Shown here: positions 36,002-45,530 of the stretch, piece after piece
Numbering within the stretch: position 1 is the stretch's first letter
Layout: every line of letters begins with the position of its first letter
NCBI GenBank assembly: GCA_033816765.1
Contig: CM066292.1
Location: 372,001-436,000, forward strand
DNA: 64,000 bases
Source of the DNA: Nothopassalora personata
Taxonomy: Eukaryota; Ascomycota; Dothideomycetes; Mycosphaerellales; Mycosphaerellaceae
Direction of reading: 5' to 3'
Position numbers and translations under genes: made by a program
Notes under the pieces: generated by a model
What the model saw: only the letters and a program-made list of their open reading frames with translations
What the model was told of the DNA's origin: nothing
The model's database searches: none

Positions 36002-38620
36002 AAGTTAGAGTAGTAATATAGGCTCCTAATACGGATAAATGGTAGTAAAGAGCGTAAGATAAAGACGCCCATTTAGTAGATCGTGCCGTAGGTCGGGTAG
36101 AATGTATACTATTAATACTGTCGCTTTAGGTATAGACGGTCTAACGAGGTCGAGGGCGGCGGTAAGGATAATAACGTAGAAGACGTTATTAATAAGGCCG
36201 AAGAGCTAGAAAGTAAGATAGACTCGAAGCGATACGATCGCTAAGTTAGACCTAAGGCGGCCGACGAAGAGACGCTATAACGATAAAGGTGTACTAGGCA
36301 TCGGGAGCATATCCTACTATAACGCGCGTATGTCCCGGGAAGGGGAGCACGACGTTAGCAATATATACCTCTAATACTTCTACTCTTAGCTACGAATAAT
36401 TAGGCTATTAAAGTATCGTGCGACGTGCCCTACGCTATGTCTACTTACACGAATGATAATAGTAGTATTAGTAGAATACGAACGTGCCGATAGTTTAATA
36501 CAGGAGCCTATAACATAAGCGAAATAGATAGAAGGGCCGAGAGATTCTATTATCATTATCGGTTTCGCTCGCTAGTTACTTATAACCTCGGGCGGTACGT
36601 CCGGCTATACGTAGTAGCTATTATAGAACGGGTAGTATGTACGCTCTCTTTATATTAATAGAGTAATCCTAAACTCTAGTAACATCCCTTCGGCGTAATT
36701 ATAGACGGCTAGAGCGCTACGGAGCTTGTAAAGCCTTTAGAGAGACTAGCTTTACTAAGTTATTTATCTAAGAGAGACGTAGCTATAATATTCTTAGCGC
36801 TATATTATGTAAGGACTCTTAATTCTAGAAGCTACATTCTTATATGACATTTCGCGAGTAAGAGCTTTCCTTTAGACGCTCTCGGTAGTAGTAACTATTT
36901 ACCGATCTACTTGCCTTTATAGACGACTCTACTTATATAGCGAGGGACTGTAAGTAGATAAGGTTAACTCTACGGTTTTTAGCACGGAGCCGATAACTAT
37001 AGAGCTAATAGCTATAGAGCCGCTAGCAATTAGGTAAGTAGAGTTAAATACCTCGGAGTAGATCCTAGCGTAGGTTTCTATAGGCTAGACGTACTACGAG
37101 CCTAATTTAAGAGCTTAGAGCTAATAGCATCGGGCTACGATACTAATTATACCGTATAGTTATTAACGTATACGATATATACGTTTACTAAGTAGAGCCT
37201 AAAGCCTTAAATCGCATAAGCTCGACATTAGAAAAAGCCGCTAGTCCTTAACTTACTATTAGTTACCCTAGAATATCTTAAGCTTAGTAGTAGCTAGAGT
37301 GTAGTAGTTCCGTCGTTACCGGGATGCTATAGACGAAGAAAATGTCGCTTAATTGTCTAAAAAGGCTATAGCTACATCTTAATTACCTAGCTAGAGTCGT
37401 GACGTATAGTATTATACATCGTTATCGTACTGTCTATATCGTTAGTTTTCGCGAAGATCGTATATGTAGCACTACTTTAATCGCTAGAGATATAGACGCG
37501 GAAAGGCCCTTAATCTCGTCGAAGATATATCAAGTTACGCTATCTACTCTACGGAAGTAGAAAGACATGCTACCTATATAGCTAGGATAGCTATTAGAAA
37601 TAACGTTCCTCTAAACAATAATAGCTTAGCTACTAAGTAAAGCTCTTTCCTAGTTAACTTAAGCTTATAGTTATAATAGCCTAGGCGCTCGACTCGATAG
37701 GATAACTCGCATATAGGTCGTACTTACTCGTAGAAGATAGGTAGCTATCGTAATCTTGTTTTTAGTAGGATCGTTTAATGTTAAAGTACGGAACCGTACT
37801 CGACGCAGTTTACTAAATAAGTAGATAGCATTACGTAGATTATCTCTTCCTATACTAGGATTAGCTACTAATAAACCGTTATTTTAGAGACACTTCTAAC
37901 TCGAGTTCGTTCCTATTATGCATTAAGAGCGAGGTACGATATACTTTAGGTTCTAGTAGTTTATCCCTCTCCGTACGAGAACGATAATCGTTATATTATT
38001 CTCGATAGACCGTACCTTATAGTCGAACGACGGAGGCTATAGCTAACATAATTTTAAGGATAATCTTCTAGTTATTCCTTAAGCTAACTTCTACTAGCTT
38101 ATTAGAATATGAGATAATAAGCGGTCCGAGCCGTAGGTTAATTTACTGCCCTAGAAGCTTAACGAACTACTTAAAGTAAATAGGTTATAGGTCCGTACCC
38201 GTACATAAGCTAGATATATATATCTACCTTACTTCCTCTATAGACATAACAATTAAGACACATACCTCACCTATTAAGTAAAGTTTAGTATGTAATAACG
38301 AGGTTATAACCTAATGTTAATCGGTAGCCTAGGTGCCTTATAGACGTACTAACATATAGTACTCTAGTCCTAGATCTTAGGCCTCGAGCGTTAAAAGACA
38401 TCTAGGCATATTATATTATATCGCAATAAGTTAGGACTCGGGTAGGAGGTTATATACGTGTTATACGAGACAATTCTTATTAGGACGACTATCGTACCGT
38501 TAGCCTTCGCGAGAGTATTAGAGACATACCACCGGCGAGACTCTTATTCCGGTGTTTATAAAGCTATAGGTTCTACGTTAGATAGCGTATCGAGGCATTC
38601 TCGTTCTACCGCTACTAATA
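36002..38620. other. RIP-degraded DNA, unassigned
   Basis: About 2.6 kb with intense RIP composition and no open frame. I could not match it to the other elements in the window by eye. It is the target of short retroelement copy B. Confidence 0.5.
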
Positions 38621-38630
38621 CTACTACGTA
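38621..38630. repeat. Target-site duplication, short retroelement copy B (left)
   Basis: ctactacgta, repeated at 39396-39405 directly after the tail. Confidence 0.8.
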
Positions 38631-38708
38631 GTCGTCCTATAGAGAGCGCCTTCACGCGGCGGACGACGTAAGTATCTTCGTTACGACGAAGAGAAACTAA
38701 GACTCTCT
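38631..38708 (+). ncRNA. HDV-like self-cleaving ribozyme, copy B (predicted)
   Basis: The first 78 nt of the element, identical in sequence to copies A and C, with the fold described for copy C. The 5' G at 38631 is the predicted first nucleotide after cleavage. Confidence 0.65.
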
Positions 38709-39395
38709 CTCTCGAAAAATACAAGCCTACTCGACTCGAAACAAGAAAAGACAGGTCGGACGAACCGAACGAACGAGATACGCTCAAAATCTACAAACAA
38801 GAACTCCGGAACTGCGAGAAGGGAAAGCGACGTACATAGCGTACACGTCGCTCGAACAACGAAGGCGCTGTCTACCTGTCGTCCCGGCAAACCACGTAAA
38901 CTGCCGGCTGGAACCAAGAGAGGCGTTTAGGGGCGCAAACCACGTATACTGCACGGCTGGAACCAAGAGAGGCCGAGGGGGGGACGACAGCGAGGCCACT
39001 GCGACCGAGGAGCTACACTCGAGACCGGAGAACGCGACTGGATTGAAACAGAGGCAACGGGTGTTTCTTGGGATTTTGCTCGGTGCGTACGGGTACGGCC
39101 GGCTTGGCTTTTTAAAACAAGAACGAGACACGGGCGCAAAACTTGTCTCGCCCGGGGCAAGGCGACAAACCGCAATTCTCGACAAGACACGACTACCGGG
39201 TACGCGCGTACTACGCCGCAATATATTCGATTTACGGTTCGAATAGCGAGCGTTGCTCGCATCTTTTAAGGAGTTTTTACGTCCGGGGTACGACGGGGCT
39301 TTTCTCCTTCTCTCAAATTTTGGTCTCGTTCTCGAGACCCGTGTTGCATAGTCTTTGACTCAAATAGCACGTTAATGGAATAATCAATCAATCAA
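38631..39395 (+). mobile_element. Short non-autonomous retroelement, copy B
   Basis: 765 bp, plus orientation, from gtcgtcctatag to the tail aatcaatcaatcaa. It is near-identical to copies A and C and un-RIPed within heavily RIPed DNA, so the insertion is young relative to the mutation of its surroundings. It has the same 5' fold, internal ~48-bp duplication and 3' stem-loop. Copies A and B lie in opposite orientation about 6.5 kb apart. Their different target duplications show two independent insertions, not the ends of one large element. Confidence 0.85.
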
Positions 39396-39405
39396 CTACT
39401 ACGTA
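39396..39405. repeat. Target-site duplication, short retroelement copy B (right)
   Basis: A second copy of ctactacgta. One extra A at the tail junction makes the true length 10 or 11 bp. Confidence 0.8.
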
Positions 39406-40071
39406 GACTAGAATGTCTATCGTTACTATATATTATTAACTTTACTTAGAGCCCGGTTTAAGTAATAATTAGTTACGAAAAGTAAAGATAGGTAAGTTTC
39501 CTAATAAGTACTTAGGTATACGCGTAGATAGGTGCTTAGTCTATAGACTTTAATAGTCGTGCGACTTCATAAGCTTATAATCGACGGTTATACACCTACT
39601 ATAGCTAGTAATATCGTACCCTCGACGGGCATTAGCGTAAGCGCTAGGTACGATAACTAGGAGAGAAGCGGAGTTAGTATTAAAGCTAAATGCTATCTAT
39701 ACATCGTAATAGCAAGCCGCACGTACGTTTATTGTAATAAGAATAGTAGGTTTAAGGATAAGTAGGTTTTAGGATACGCCGCTATCGAGCTACGACCTAT
39801 AACTTAGCTCGGGGCTTACTATGTAGTGAATAGGATGCGAAGAGCAATTAGTATTAAAGATAATACGTAGGTTAGCTATCTTAAGGAATTATTTACGATA
39901 AGAGCTATGTAGGTACTCTATTAGAGTTTTAAGAAGTACCGATACTTGTAACGGATACTACGTATACTAATATAAACGTTAAATTTTATGTCTACTTATA
40001 TATATCTATAGGCTACTAGCGTAAGTAAATCTCGACGGTTACGTACGGCGACGCTAAAGACATAACGGATA
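39406..40071. other. RIP-degraded DNA, unassigned
   Basis: About 670 bp between short retroelement B and a copia LTR. No frame or polypurine tract precedes the LTR, so this is unlikely to be the end of that copia's pol. Nothing more can be said. Confidence 0.45.
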
Positions 40072-40292
40072 TGTTAGGATTAGCCGTCGCCTCCCGAATG
40101 TAGTAAGACAATACGTAGGATTAATCTACGTAATAAGGTTTACTAGTACGTTCTATAGCATCTACTTATAGTCTATGTAATTCGATGCTTACGCGTACAT
40201 CTTAGCGTAAAGAATACATAAGGGCACGCTTATTAACTTGTAGAGAGTAATAATAATAATAAGGACAAGTATATAAGCAATTATAAGTAAGC
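40072..40292 (+). mobile_element. Copia-family LTR split by the chromovirus (left part)
   Basis: It starts TGTTAGGATTAGCCGTCGCC and carries the copia LTR landmarks tctatagcatctactta and cttacgcgtac. The chromovirus inserted after taagc at 40288-40292. The LTR resumes at 47837 and ends ...tatttacttaca at 47852, giving about 237 bp in total, the family's usual length. RIP is milder than in the copies at 2925 and 48284. Confidence 0.7.
40288..40292. repeat. Chromovirus target-site duplication, left (taagc)
   Basis: taagc, repeated at 47832-47836. Five bp, as usual for Ty3/gypsy integrases. Confidence 0.9.
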
Positions 40293-40485
40293 TGTCACAA
40301 GCAGGTGCAAGCACGTGGTCGGATAAGGTACAAGTCGAATAGATAGCTATCTAAGAGAGGCGCGGAGAGCGCGAGATACTTAAGGGAGCGCCAAGCCGAT
40401 TAGTCAGCGGCTTAGTCAGCGGCGCGCTTGTGGTGCCCACGCACGTGCGCGCGGATCGAGGTGAATGGGCGCCGGTACGGTGACA
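40293..40485 (-). mobile_element. Chromovirus 3' LTR
   Basis: 193 bp with ends TGTCA...TGACA on either strand, identical to 47639-47831. It contains the duplicated motif ttagtcagcggc. The last ~70 nt of the pol reading frame extend into this LTR (stop at 40416). Confidence 0.92.
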
Positions 40486-43400
40486 CTACCCCCCCCTCTG
40501 AGAGTGCGCTCCGGAGCACTCTGTCCTCTCCTATCCATCGTATCCATCATTGCCTTCGCGAACTTCTCGTCGTCTATCAACTCATCATCCGTCACAGTGT
40601 CGACTTCCTCGTCCTCCGCGTAACCATCTATGACGCTACGTAACGCAGGCAGACTTTCGCGGCGACACGGCGCAGCAGCCTCAGCTACTGTCCGGACGGT
40701 GTCTTTCTCGGTGTGTGTACCCAGCTCTTCACACAGGTACCCTGTGCCGTAGTGACTCGCGCCATCCAGGCGGCTACACACTGCGATCTGATGCGCATCA
40801 GCTTCACTGTCGTCATGACTCGCGCCAATCAGCAGATCCACTCCTGTTACTTGGTCTGTTTGTCGAGAAAGATCGTCATCGCGACGCGTATCGCTCTCTT
40901 TCTCACAAGTCCTGAGTCCAGGTCCCACCGGCATCAGAGCCATCGCTGCTGCATTGAGTGCTGAGTCACGCGCCAGTCGCATGCCCGTGGCATCCTCATT
41001 GGCAACCCAGTCTGCAGGAGGTTGAAAACCAGGTGGTCTGGTTGCTCGAGGATGGTTATGGTGAAAGTCGGCGACAGAGGCGGCGGCTGTCTCAATGACC
41101 TGGCCCGCAGCTTCATAGGATGGTTCTAGGTATCCAACGTACTTCACCAAGTACTCATAATATGGCTCTTTCACACCACCTCTAGGTGTTCTTCCTCTCG
41201 GCCATCTCTTCTTGCAATCCAACACCTCCTCCACTTCCCAAAAGTCGGGCTCGGCTGGGTTGGTTTCGTGTTGTTCGTCGTCCACGATTCGTATCGGTGG
41301 AGGCGCAGGTTGTACTTGCCCTTCGACTGGAGGATGAACCGGTGCTAGAAGGTGTGAGTGGAAGCGGTTGTCAATATTCATAGTGGGCGGCAGCTCCACT
41401 TTATAGGTGTTCCCCGGCAGCACCTCCGTGATCACGTGCGGACCTGACCACTTCACGTCCAACTTCCTAGACGGTCTCTCCATCTCCCAGTTCTCGGTGC
41501 TCACCCATACCTCGTTACCTTCGACGTATCGTGGTGCTGGTGTACGGTTTTGGTTTGCGTATTCGGCTTGGACGGCTTGGGCGAGGGCCATTTGCTGTCG
41601 TAGGAACTCCTGCATGTCATGCATCTTTCTTGCGAACCTGTCTGCTGACTCCGCGTCGAGTCGTTGCCTGTGTGGCATAAGTGGCATTGGGAGCTCGAGG
41701 TGGAGCTCGGAAAAGCGTGGGTTACGTCCTGTGTTGGCGTAGAACGGTGATACCCCTGTTGTAGCTGATACGGCGTTGTTAGCAGTAAACTCGGCCAACG
41801 GGGCCCAATCCGGCCAGTCATCCTGAGCGTAATTGACGAACATGCGGAGGTACTGTTCCATCACCTTGTTCGTGTTCTCCGACTGGCCGTCCGTCTCCGG
41901 GTGATATGAAGATGAGAGCTTCTGGTTGATGCCTAGGAGGGCACAGATCCTTCGCCAAAAGGCCGATACCCATTGCGTGCCGCGATCTGAGACGATGGAC
42001 TTGGGAAGCCCATGTCTGCTGAACACGTACTTCAAGAACACCAAGGCACAATGTTCGGCGGTCATCGAGAGGACAGGAATGATGTGTCTTTCCTTGGTAA
42101 GGCGGCATGTGACCGTCATGATGTTCTCGTATGTTCGTCCATCCACCGCACTCTTCCCCTCCGGCAGTTTGACGACGAAGTCGACAGCAATGTCTTCCCA
42201 TGCGCCGAATGGTACAGGCAACGGCTTCAACAGTCCAGGGTACTGGATGTTGGTGCTCTTGTTCGTGTGGCAAGTGCGACAAGCTCGGACGTATTTCTTG
42301 ACAAAACGAGCCATGCCTGGCCAAGTATAATTGCGAGCAACGAGTTCGTAAGTCTTTTCATCTCCCATGTGGCCCGCTGCGGCATGGTCATGGAAAGCTT
42401 GCACGATGCGAGTGCGCACCGGCACTTCTCCTTCATCAAGGGCATCTTCTGACTCTGGTGGAACGAACAGGCTGTATCCGCCATAGATGTTCTTGATGTA
42501 TATCATTCCCCCAACTGGCACTGCATGACGGTCGTCGATACGATGTTTTCGTAGCAGCGTGCATGGCTCATCGCGTTCCAGTTGTTGGACGGCCTCCTCT
42601 GCCTCTGGCTGCGCATACAATTCTCGGATGGCGGTGGTGAGCGGAGTCACGACGTCGTTGGCGGAGGCGCTAAGGACTCTCGTGGAGGACAGATTCAGAA
42701 CCCGGTCTGGCCCAAGCAATATCTGATGTTGTTGCTGATTGCGCGGATCAGTAAGATCGCCAGGCACAGGAAGGTCCTGTGAGCGCCGTGTGAGACTGTC
42801 CGGCTTCGTGCCTTGTACGCCTGGTCGGTACACTATCTTGAAGAAGAATTGGGACAGGAACTCGGCCCACCTAGCTTGCCTTCGGTTAAGCTGTTTCGTA
42901 CTCATGAACCATTCAAGGTTCTTGTGATCAGAATACACGAGAGTAGGCTTGTCCTCTGCAGAGTCGGGGTCTGGCAGATTCTCGTAGTCGTCAGTGCCGT
43001 ACTCGTTAACGGTTAGCTCCGGGCGCCATTCTTCGAAAGCTTGTACGATCGCCAAAAGCTCCTTGTCATAGATGTCGTAATTGCACTGTTGCGGATCCAT
43101 CTTCTTGGACATGTATGCGATCGGATGAAGTACGCCATTCTCATCTCGTTGAGAAAGGACTGCTGCGGTCACGTAATCCGAGGCATCTGTTTCGAGAATC
43201 GTTTCTCTTCCTGGATAGAAGTGCTTCAGTGTAGGGGCGTCGATGAATGCCTGTTTCAGCGCGTCGAATGCTCGTTGGCACGACTCTGACCATTCCCATG
43301 GTACGTTCTTGCGCGTGAGTTTGGTCATGGGCAAACAGATCTTGCTAAAGTCTTTGATGAACCGCCGATAGAAGTTGGCAAACCCCGTGAACGACAAAAT

Positions 43401-45530
43401 ATCGGTAACGTTGGCGGGAGTAGGCCAGTTCTTCACGCATTCGATCTTGGCTGGATCCATTTTGATGCCTTCGTTCGTAATAATCACGCCAAGATATGTG
43501 GTCTCATGTCTGAAGAACTCGCACTTGTCGATGTCGAGCTGCAGTCCAGCAGCGTCGAGCTTTCTCAGAACCTTTAGCACATGTTGGACGTGCTCTTCCC
43601 TGGTTTTGCTGAATACAAGTGCATCATCCAGGTAGCATGATACGAAGTCATCCAAGAACTCCCTCAGAGTGTCGTTAATGAAGGATTGGAATGTTCCTGG
43701 CGCATTGCATAATCCAAAGGGCATAACCACGCATTCGAACTGCCCATACCTAGTAGTGAATGCCGTTTTCCATTCATCCCCTGCTGCAATGCGGATACGG
43801 TTGAATGCTGCAATGACATCCAGCTTAGTGAACCATTGCGCGCCTGCAATGCGGTCTAGCGTTTCCTGAAAGAGAGGGATTGGGTACCTGCTCTTTGTGG
43901 TCAGCGCGTTCAGTGCACGATAGTCGACACAAACGCGGAGTCCTCCGCCTGGTTTCTTTACTATCAGAACAGGTGCTGCTGCTGGTGACACACTGCGCTG
44001 GATGAAGCCTTTTTCGAGCTGGTCATCGACCCATTTTTTAATGACCTCGTTTTCCCGAGCGGAGAAGGAGTATGGTCTTCGAAACGGAGGGGTTTGACCG
44101 TTCTTCAGTTTGATCTCGTGGTCCACACCTGGTCTCCTTGGTGGCACCTTGTCTGCCTCCTTGCGGCTGAACAGTCTGGCCATTTCTCGGAATTCAACCG
44201 GCAGCAAAGGGGTAGGATCTTGGTCTTTGTCTTTGCCGTTCATGAATCGCTGATAGTCGTCGGCTGACACGGCAGATGCATTGAGTTGTCGCTGGGTGTA
44301 ATCACCCGGGGACTTCTCCAATCTGTCCATGTTCTCCTGAGTGTTGGAGTCCACCAACATCGCAGCCGTGCCTCCTCTTACGGGCTTAGCTCGCATGCCG
44401 AATGCCTTCAGCGCACAAGCTGAGAGGGGATCGCGAGCGACTTGTTTGTCAAGGTCTTCTTTCGGATCAAACATCCACATCATATGAATTTCACAGCCTT
44501 GCCTGCGACTCATTCGCCTAAGCGCCTCTGCCGTGATGGGTTTGATATCGATCTCGGGTTCTTCTGGCATAGGCTTCGGCGCCTTCTTGGTGTGTCGAGC
44601 CGGACGCTTCAGAGTGTCAGGACCATCAGCAGGTAATGGCTTACGGGCGTGGTGTGATGCTTCCAGTTCTTCTTCAAGGTCTACTGCATGCCGCATGGCT
44701 GCCTTCGTGTTGTGTGTCTCCTGAACCACAGCTGGGACGGGTTCATCTTCATCCTCTACGTAAGGTCGTACGTAGTTAGCGAAGTTGGATCTGGAGGGTT
44801 CGAGCACTGGCATTTCGGTCTGCAGGATGCACACCGGCGTGGTTCCTTTGTCGTTGATAGACTGCACGCATACGGGTTCAGTGCTCCTCAAGCAGTTGGC
44901 GCGGCAATAGGCTGAGAACAGAGTCATGGTTCCTGACGCATAGTGGAACACAGGCTGATGCTCGTCGTGCCAGGGTCGGCCGAGGACTACATCATATTCC
45001 AGTGATGCGCAGTAACCAGACCTTGTCTCCACGTGGTCGCCGATCTGGATCTGTGCCGTTGTTCTGTGAGTGATTAGGTCACTAGCAGGTTGGCCGTCTG
45101 CTAACATCAGCCCCATGGGGTTGGGCAGTTGTATCATATCAAGGTTATTTCTGCGCGCAAAGTCGATGTCGAAGTACGTAGAGTTAGCACCATCATCATG
45201 AAAGGTTTGAGCAGGGATCTTTCCATTCACTGTGCATGGCATAACCAAATGAGAAGCTATCACTGGATTGTGTTCATCTACAGAGTGGTTTGCAGCCAGC
45301 AGGGAGTGTGCCGATATGCTCAAAACCTTGCCTCTCTCAGGAGGTCCTTGCTCATGTTCATGCTCTTGTACTCGTGACTCGTGCGGTCCACTGTGTGTTG
45401 CGCTCACAGAGTGGACTAGGCGTTTCCCGCGCCGCCGTTGTTGTTGGCATTGCCACCACCATTGCGACGGTTGTTGCTTGGGTTGTAACCTGGTGCGAAA
45501 GGACGGCGGGCAACATCGCGCAGTGGACAC
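40416..45530 (-). CDS. pol: Pol polyprotein (protease, RT, RNase H, integrase, chromodomain)
   Basis: Open frame of 1704 codons. The ATG at 45530 lies inside gag and is probably not used; translation should enter at G35-K36 by -1 frameshifting. Domains: aspartic protease D113-G114 (DDGANS 112-117); RT about 480-700 with YLDD 633-636; RNase H with D782 and E824. The integrase zinc finger has H1049, H1054, C1084 and C1087; its DDE core is D1117, D1182 and E1218 with 35-residue spacing. The chromodomain is about 1430-1500, with likely cage residues W1431, Y1464 and Y1467. A ~200-residue C-terminal tail of unknown function reads through the polypurine tract into the 3' LTR. All catalytic residues are intact. 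It makes and integrates cDNA; the chromodomain probably targets methylated histone H3. Confidence 0.93.
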   Translation of the reverse strand: MSTARCCPPSFRTRLQPKQQPSQWWWQCQQQRRRGKRLVHSVSATHSGPHESRVQEHEHEQGPPERGKVLSISAHSLLAANHSVDEHNPVIASHLVMPCTVNGKIPAQTFHDDGANSTYFDIDFARRNNLDMIQLPNPMGLMLADGQPASDLITHRTTAQIQIGDHVETRSGYCASLEYDVVLGRPWHDEHQPVFHYASGTMTLFSAYCRANCLRSTEPVCVQSINDKGTTPVCILQTEMPVLEPSRSNFANYVRPYVEDEDEPVPAVVQETHNTKAAMRHAVDLEEELEASHHARKPLPADGPDTLKRPARHTKKAPKPMPEEPEIDIKPITAEALRRMSRRQGCEIHMMWMFDPKEDLDKQVARDPLSACALKAFGMRAKPVRGGTAAMLVDSNTQENMDRLEKSPGDYTQRQLNASAVSADDYQRFMNGKDKDQDPTPLLPVEFREMARLFSRKEADKVPPRRPGVDHEIKLKNGQTPPFRRPYSFSARENEVIKKWVDDQLEKGFIQRSVSPAAAPVLIVKKPGGGLRVCVDYRALNALTTKSRYPIPLFQETLDRIAGAQWFTKLDVIAAFNRIRIAAGDEWKTAFTTRYGQFECVVMPFGLCNAPGTFQSFINDTLREFLDDFVSCYLDDALVFSKTREEHVQHVLKVLRKLDAAGLQLDIDKCEFFRHETTYLGVIITNEGIKMDPAKIECVKNWPTPANVTDILSFTGFANFYRRFIKDFSKICLPMTKLTRKNVPWEWSESCQRAFDALKQAFIDAPTLKHFYPGRETILETDASDYVTAAVLSQRDENGVLHPIAYMSKKMDPQQCNYDIYDKELLAIVQAFEEWRPELTVNEYGTDDYENLPDPDSAEDKPTLVYSDHKNLEWFMSTKQLNRRQARWAEFLSQFFFKIVYRPGVQGTKPDSLTRRSQDLPVPGDLTDPRNQQQHQILLGPDRVLNLSSTRVLSASANDVVTPLTTAIRELYAQPEAEEAVQQLERDEPCTLLRKHRIDDRHAVPVGGMIYIKNIYGGYSLFVPPESEDALDEGEVPVRTRIVQAFHDHAAAGHMGDEKTYELVARNYTWPGMARFVKKYVRACRTCHTNKSTNIQYPGLLKPLPVPFGAWEDIAVDFVVKLPEGKSAVDGRTYENIMTVTCRLTKERHIIPVLSMTAEHCALVFLKYVFSRHGLPKSIVSDRGTQWVSAFWRRICALLGINQKLSSSYHPETDGQSENTNKVMEQYLRMFVNYAQDDWPDWAPLAEFTANNAVSATTGVSPFYANTGRNPRFSELHLELPMPLMPHRQRLDAESADRFARKMHDMQEFLRQQMALAQAVQAEYANQNRTPAPRYVEGNEVWVSTENWEMERPSRKLDVKWSGPHVITEVLPGNTYKVELPPTMNIDNRFHSHLLAPVHPPVEGQVQPAPPPIRIVDDEQHETNPAEPDFWEVEEVLDCKKRWPRGRTPRGGVKEPYYEYLVKYVGYLEPSYEAAGQVIETAAASVADFHHNHPRATRPPGFQPPADWVANEDATGMRLARDSALNAAAMALMPVGPGLRTCEKESDTRRDDDLSRQTDQVTGVDLLIGASHDDSEADAHQIAVCSRLDGASHYGTGYLCEELGTHTEKDTVRTVAEAAAPCRRESLPALRSVIDGYAEDEEVDTVTDDELIDDEKFAKAMMDTMDRRGQSAPERTLRGGGSVTVPAPIHLDPRARAWAPQARR
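40486..40499 (-). promoter_or_regulatory. Chromovirus polypurine tract
   Basis: On the minus strand AGAGGGGGGGGTAG abuts the 3' LTR: eight G, then TAG. It serves as plus-strand primer and is at the same time coding sequence of the Pol C-terminus. Confidence 0.85.
45386..45416 (-). promoter_or_regulatory. Frameshift-stimulating hairpin
   Basis: On the minus strand GTCCACTCTGTG pairs with CACACAGTGGAC (11 of 12 positions, one C-C mismatch) around a 7-nt loop AGCGCAA. It begins 5 nt after the slippery site and includes the last base of the gag stop codon, the usual distance for a -1 frameshift stimulator. Confidence 0.75.

Noticed and set aside
31403..39395. Large composite element bounded by inverted copies A and B
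   Set aside because: Each copy has its own target duplication and tail, so they are independent insertions.
45418..45530. Pol starting at its own ATG (45530)
   Set aside because: That ATG lies inside gag, and a well-formed -1 frameshift site downstream gives the exact junction peptide.
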